From Paenibacillus sp. (GTDB lineage: Bacteria; Bacillota; Bacilli; Paenibacillales; Paenibacillaceae): 7,951 nt of DNA. Shown one piece after another: positions 5,821-7,951 of this stretch (the stretch's first letter is position 1; each line of letters starts with the position of its first letter). The DNA lies in the NCBI GenBank assembly GCA_029256665.1, contig JAQSXN010000155.1:1-7951 (forward strand), read 5' to 3'. A program made the position numbers and the translations under genes. A model generated the notes under the pieces. It made no database searches, had not been told where the DNA came from, and worked only from the letters and a program-made list of their open reading frames with translations.

Positions 5821-6243
5821 TTATCCCGTGATAATGCTGAGCTTCTGGAACGATCGGAAGAAATCCGCCGTTTCGTAGCCCATTGACTCGTACAAAGGCA
5901 ATACCGGCTCGTTGTGCTCGTCGGCCGTAATTAGAATCTTGCTGACGCCGCGTTGCTCGAACCGCATGCGCAATGAGGCGACTAGCGCCTTGCCGATGCC
6001 GATTCGTTGATGCGCAGGAGAAACTGCAATACGGTAATAATAGCCTCTGTTGTTGTCGATCGTGCCGATAATCATGCCGACAACCTCTGATTCCTTGACA
6101 GCGACGAGTACCAGCTCGCTATCCCATGACAATTGGCGAGCAAATGCTTCCATCGTTTGCTCGTAACATTCCTCGGTAAGTACTTCCTCAAGCAATGCAG
6201 TAAGTGGTTTGTAATCGGATAATTGGAAGGAACGAACGTTCAT
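5821..6243 (-). CDS. GNAT-family N-acetyltransferase
   Basis: The 140-residue product has the length and layout of a single-domain GNAT enzyme, which transfers acetyl from acetyl-CoA to an amine. The N-terminal VRSFQLSDYKPLTALLEEVL is the usual first strand and helix. Strands at 44-60 (LVLVAVKESEVVGMIIG) lead to motif A, RIAVSPAHQRIGIGKALV (71-88), with the QRxGxG acetyl-CoA pyrophosphate loop. ILITADEHNEPVLPLYESMG (103-122) is motif B with the typical C-terminal YESMGY. The substrate cannot be told from sequence. The ATG at 6243 has AAGGTG about seven bases upstream. It is transcribed divergently from sodA; a candidate promoter (-35 6373-6368, -10 6350-6345) overlaps the 28-bp dyad, and a likely terminator follows. 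Confidence 0.93.
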   Translation of the reverse strand: MNVRSFQLSDYKPLTALLEEVLTEECYEQTMEAFARQLSWDSELVLVAVKESEVVGMIIGTIDNNRGYYYRIAVSPAHQRIGIGKALVASLRMRFEQRGVSKILITADEHNEPVLPLYESMGYETADFFRSFQKLSIITG

Positions 6244-6344
6244 ACCTTAACACCTTCTATACCTTGTCATAGTCGAGTACTTGTCTATCATACGACGAAT
6301 AACGCCGAAATCCTACTAAAATATTTGAAATTCTTTAAAATATC

Positions 6345-6373
6345 TATATAAATCGCCCATTATCGACTGAAAA
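6345..6373 (-). promoter_or_regulatory. Candidate promoter of the GNAT gene
   Basis: On the minus strand TTTTCA (6373-6368) and TATATA (6350-6345) are separated by 17 bases; each matches the SigA consensus at four of six positions. The start point would be near 6338, leaving a leader of about 95 bases. The -35 box lies in the left arm of the 28-bp dyad, which would let a bound protein block it. The region is AT-rich, so the match could be chance. Confidence 0.35.
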
Positions 6374-6395
6374 CGCTTAATATTAAGCGCTTTCA
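6368..6395. promoter_or_regulatory. 28-bp near-perfect dyad, candidate operator
   Basis: A perfect 16-bp palindrome, CGCTTAATATTAAGCG (6374-6389), is extended on each side by TGAAA/TTTCA with only one mismatched pair (6373/6390). Each outer half (TGAAAACGCTTAAT and ATTAAGCGCTTTCA) matches the catabolite-repression cre consensus at 12 of 14 positions, so a LacI/CcpA-family protein is one possible binder. It does not resemble a PerR or Fur box. It lies between the divergent GNAT gene and sodA. There is no T-run suited to termination. Confidence 0.55.
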
Positions 6396-6396
6396 A

Positions 6397-6425
6397 TTAA
6401 TATTGCTTATATTTTTGTATAAAAT
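6397..6425 (+). promoter_or_regulatory. Weak candidate distal promoter toward sodA
   Basis: TTAATA (6397-6402) and TAAAAT (6420-6425) are separated by 17 bases and start one base past the 28-bp dyad. It would give a leader of roughly 170 bases. The region is AT-rich, so a chance match is quite possible. Confidence 0.25.
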
Positions 6426-6523
6426 GAATAGATTCGCGTATATTTCGCATAATGTTCGGGGGCATGCGACATCCTATTTGAGGCTGCGGAAAACTTCCCG
6501 CGTTCATCTCTTCGCATGACTTT

Positions 6524-6541
6524 ATCAACAGCAATGTTGAT
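6524..6541. promoter_or_regulatory. Inverted repeat overlapping the sodA -35 box
   Basis: ATCAACA-GCAA-TGTTGAT has perfect 7-bp arms and a 4-bp spacer. Its right arm covers the -35 hexamer TTGATT (6537-6542), a position expected for a repressor site. The binding factor is unknown; the sequence is not a recognisable PerR, Fur or MntR box. Confidence 0.45.
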
Positions 6542-6565
6542 TTATTCATTCCGATAGGGGATAAT
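6537..6565 (+). promoter_or_regulatory. SigA-type promoter of sodA
   Basis: TTGATT (6537-6542) and GATAAT (6560-6565) are separated by 17 bases, matching the consensus at four and five of six positions. Transcription would start near 6572, about 20 bases before the AGGAGG ribosome binding site at 6591. It is the best-placed promoter for sodA. Confidence 0.65.
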
Positions 6566-6590
6566 GGAAATGATTACACTACATATACTT

Positions 6591-6596
6591 AGGAGG
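6591..6596 (+). promoter_or_regulatory. Ribosome binding site deciding the sodA start
   Basis: AGGAGG lies nine bases before the ATG at 6606. It rules against the in-frame upstream start at 6564. Confidence 0.88.
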
Positions 6597-6605
6597 ACTT
6601 TATTA

Positions 6606-7217
6606 ATGGCACATCAACTTCCTGCATTGCCTTATCCGCACAACGCGCTTGAGCCGCACATTGACGCTACGACTATGGAAATCCATCACGGACGTCACCA
6701 TAACGCTTACGTTACGAACCTTAACGCCGCGCTGGAGTCCGCTCCCGAGCTGCAAGAAAAGTCGATCGAAGCGTTGATCGCCGATCTGGCGAGCGTACCT
6801 GAATCCATCCGCACGGCCGTTCGCAACAACGGCGGCGGACATGCCAACCACAGCCTGTTCTGGGAAACGATCGGCCCTAACGCCGGCGGCGCCCCTACCG
6901 GCGCGCTTGCGGCGGCAATCGAGAGCGAGCTTGGCGGCTTCGATACGTTCAAAGCCGACTTCGCTAAAGCGGCAACTACCCGTTTCGGCAGCGGCTGGGC
7001 ATTCCTTGCGGTTGCTAACGGCAAATTGAAAGTATACAGCCTGCCTAACCAAGACAGCCCGATCATGGAAGGCGAGACGCCGATCCTTGGCCTGGACGTT
7101 TGGGAGCATGCTTACTACCTGAACTATCAAAACAAGCGCCCTGACTACATCGCTGCGTTCTGGAACGTTGTAAACTGGGCCGAGGTAGGCAAGCGTTACG
7201 AAGCGGCGGTTAAGTAA
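6606..7217 (+). CDS. sodA: Superoxide dismutase, manganese type (EC 1.15.1.1)
   Basis: SodA converts superoxide to hydrogen peroxide and oxygen in the cytoplasm. The 203-residue product begins [20 protein letters not shown] and has all four metal ligands: H27 (MEIHHGRHH), H82 ([11 protein letters not shown]), D164 and H168 ([12 protein letters not shown]). The [11 protein letters not shown] block, FGSGWAFL (127-134) and Q149 in NQDSPIM are typical of the manganese rather than the iron type, but metal use cannot be proved from sequence. The ATG at 6606 with AGGAGG nine bases upstream is the true start; the frame is open to 6564, but those residues are not SOD-like. It has its own promoter and terminator and is monocistronic. 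Confidence 0.98.
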   Translation: MAHQLPALPYPHNALEPHIDATTMEIHHGRHHNAYVTNLNAALESAPELQEKSIEALIADLASVPESIRTAVRNNGGGHANHSLFWETIGPNAGGAPTGALAAAIESELGGFDTFKADFAKAATTRFGSGWAFLAVANGKLKVYSLPNQDSPIMEGETPILGLDVWEHAYYLNYQNKRPDYIAAFWNVVNWAEVGKRYEAAVK

Positions 7218-7234
7218 TAATCGAACGGGAAATT

Positions 7235-7278
7235 AAAAACGTCAACCATCGGGACAACCCGCGGTTGACGTTTTTTTT
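7235..7278 (+). terminator. Terminator between convergent sodA and collagen-like gene
   Basis: The arms AAAAACGTCAACC (7235-7247) and GGTTGACGTTTTT (7263-7275) are perfectly complementary, with CGGG/CCCG pairing inside around an ACAA loop and eight T at the end. It starts 17 bases after the sodA stop. On the minus strand the far side reads TTTTTAATTT, so it may also stop transcription of the collagen-like gene, whose stop codon lies 14 bases away. Confidence 0.92.
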
Positions 7279-7291
7279 GTCGCTTGAGAAA

Positions 7292-7951
<660 letters not shown>

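Larger units (their letters stand above)
6244..6605. other. Divergent intergenic region between GNAT gene and sodA
   Basis: About 360 bases with no convincing gene. The left half (6300-6430) is strongly AT-rich and holds the 28-bp dyad with candidate promoters facing both ways; the right part holds an inverted repeat over the -35 of the best sodA promoter and the sodA ribosome binding site. The stretch 6430-6520 is less AT-rich and I see no clear structure there. The upstream extension of the sodA frame to 6564 is not protein-like. Confidence 0.7.

Noticed and set aside
5219..5878. Plus-strand open frame of 219 codons
   Set aside because: It is antisense to ntdP and crosses the GNAT terminator and 3' end; it shows no recognisable domain, whereas ntdP carries the full family motif set.
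6360..6570. PerR or Fur box near sodA
   Set aside because: Neither dyad fits the TTATAATNATTATAA-type consensus.
6564..6605. Fourteen-residue N-terminal extension of SodA
   Set aside because: AGGAGG at 6591 sits inside the extension, nine bases before the ATG at 6606; SODs start at the MAHQLP position.

Overview
The window looks like chromosomal DNA of a Gram-positive, spore-forming member of the Bacillales, most likely Paenibacillus or Cohnella. The basis is the gene set (YneF-type small membrane protein, NtdP/DUF402, FolE, QueG with C-terminal HEAT repeats, MnSOD, a collagen-like Gly-X-Thr protein), AGGAGG-type ribosome binding sites and moderate GC content. This is inference; there is no rRNA or other marker to fix the genus.

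Layout. 1-2214 (minus): two overlapping genes (ATGA overlap) built from GyrI-like effector-binding domains. The upstream gene fuses one GyrI-like domain to two VOC/glyoxalase-like domains. The downstream gene has two GyrI-like domains and runs off the left edge. 2334-2376: a strong terminator for folE. 2383-3230 (minus): yneF and folE, probably co-transcribed from an extended -10 promoter at 3289-3317. 3342-5662 (minus): an operon of ntdP, a broken signal-peptidase-I remnant, rnhA and queG. 5821-6243 (minus): a GNAT acetyltransferase with a terminator-like hairpin behind it. 6244-6605: a divergent regulatory region with a 28-bp dyad, a second inverted repeat and candidate promoters. 6606-7217 (plus): sodA. 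7235-7278: a terminator between convergent genes. 7292-7951 (minus): the C-terminal part of a collagen-like surface or spore protein that runs off the right edge.

How the genes relate. Most are housekeeping. FolE makes dihydroneopterin triphosphate, the precursor of folate and of queuosine; QueG performs the last step of queuosine synthesis, so both ends of that pathway lie close together here, although a separate promoter lies between them. RNase HI and NtdP act in nucleic-acid and nucleotide maintenance. The GyrI-like/VOC pair looks like a small-molecule binding or modifying cassette of unknown ligand.

Most notable observations: the signal-peptidase remnant, which keeps its translational coupling to ntdP, the membrane helix and the SMEPTL serine box but is frameshifted in an A-run and cut off where the rnhA leader begins; the three-domain GyrI-VOC-VOC protein paired with a tandem GyrI protein; and several unassigned palindromes placed at promoters or ribosome binding sites. 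I see no CRISPR array, transposon, phage, tRNA or rRNA, and nothing that I would call a new defence system.
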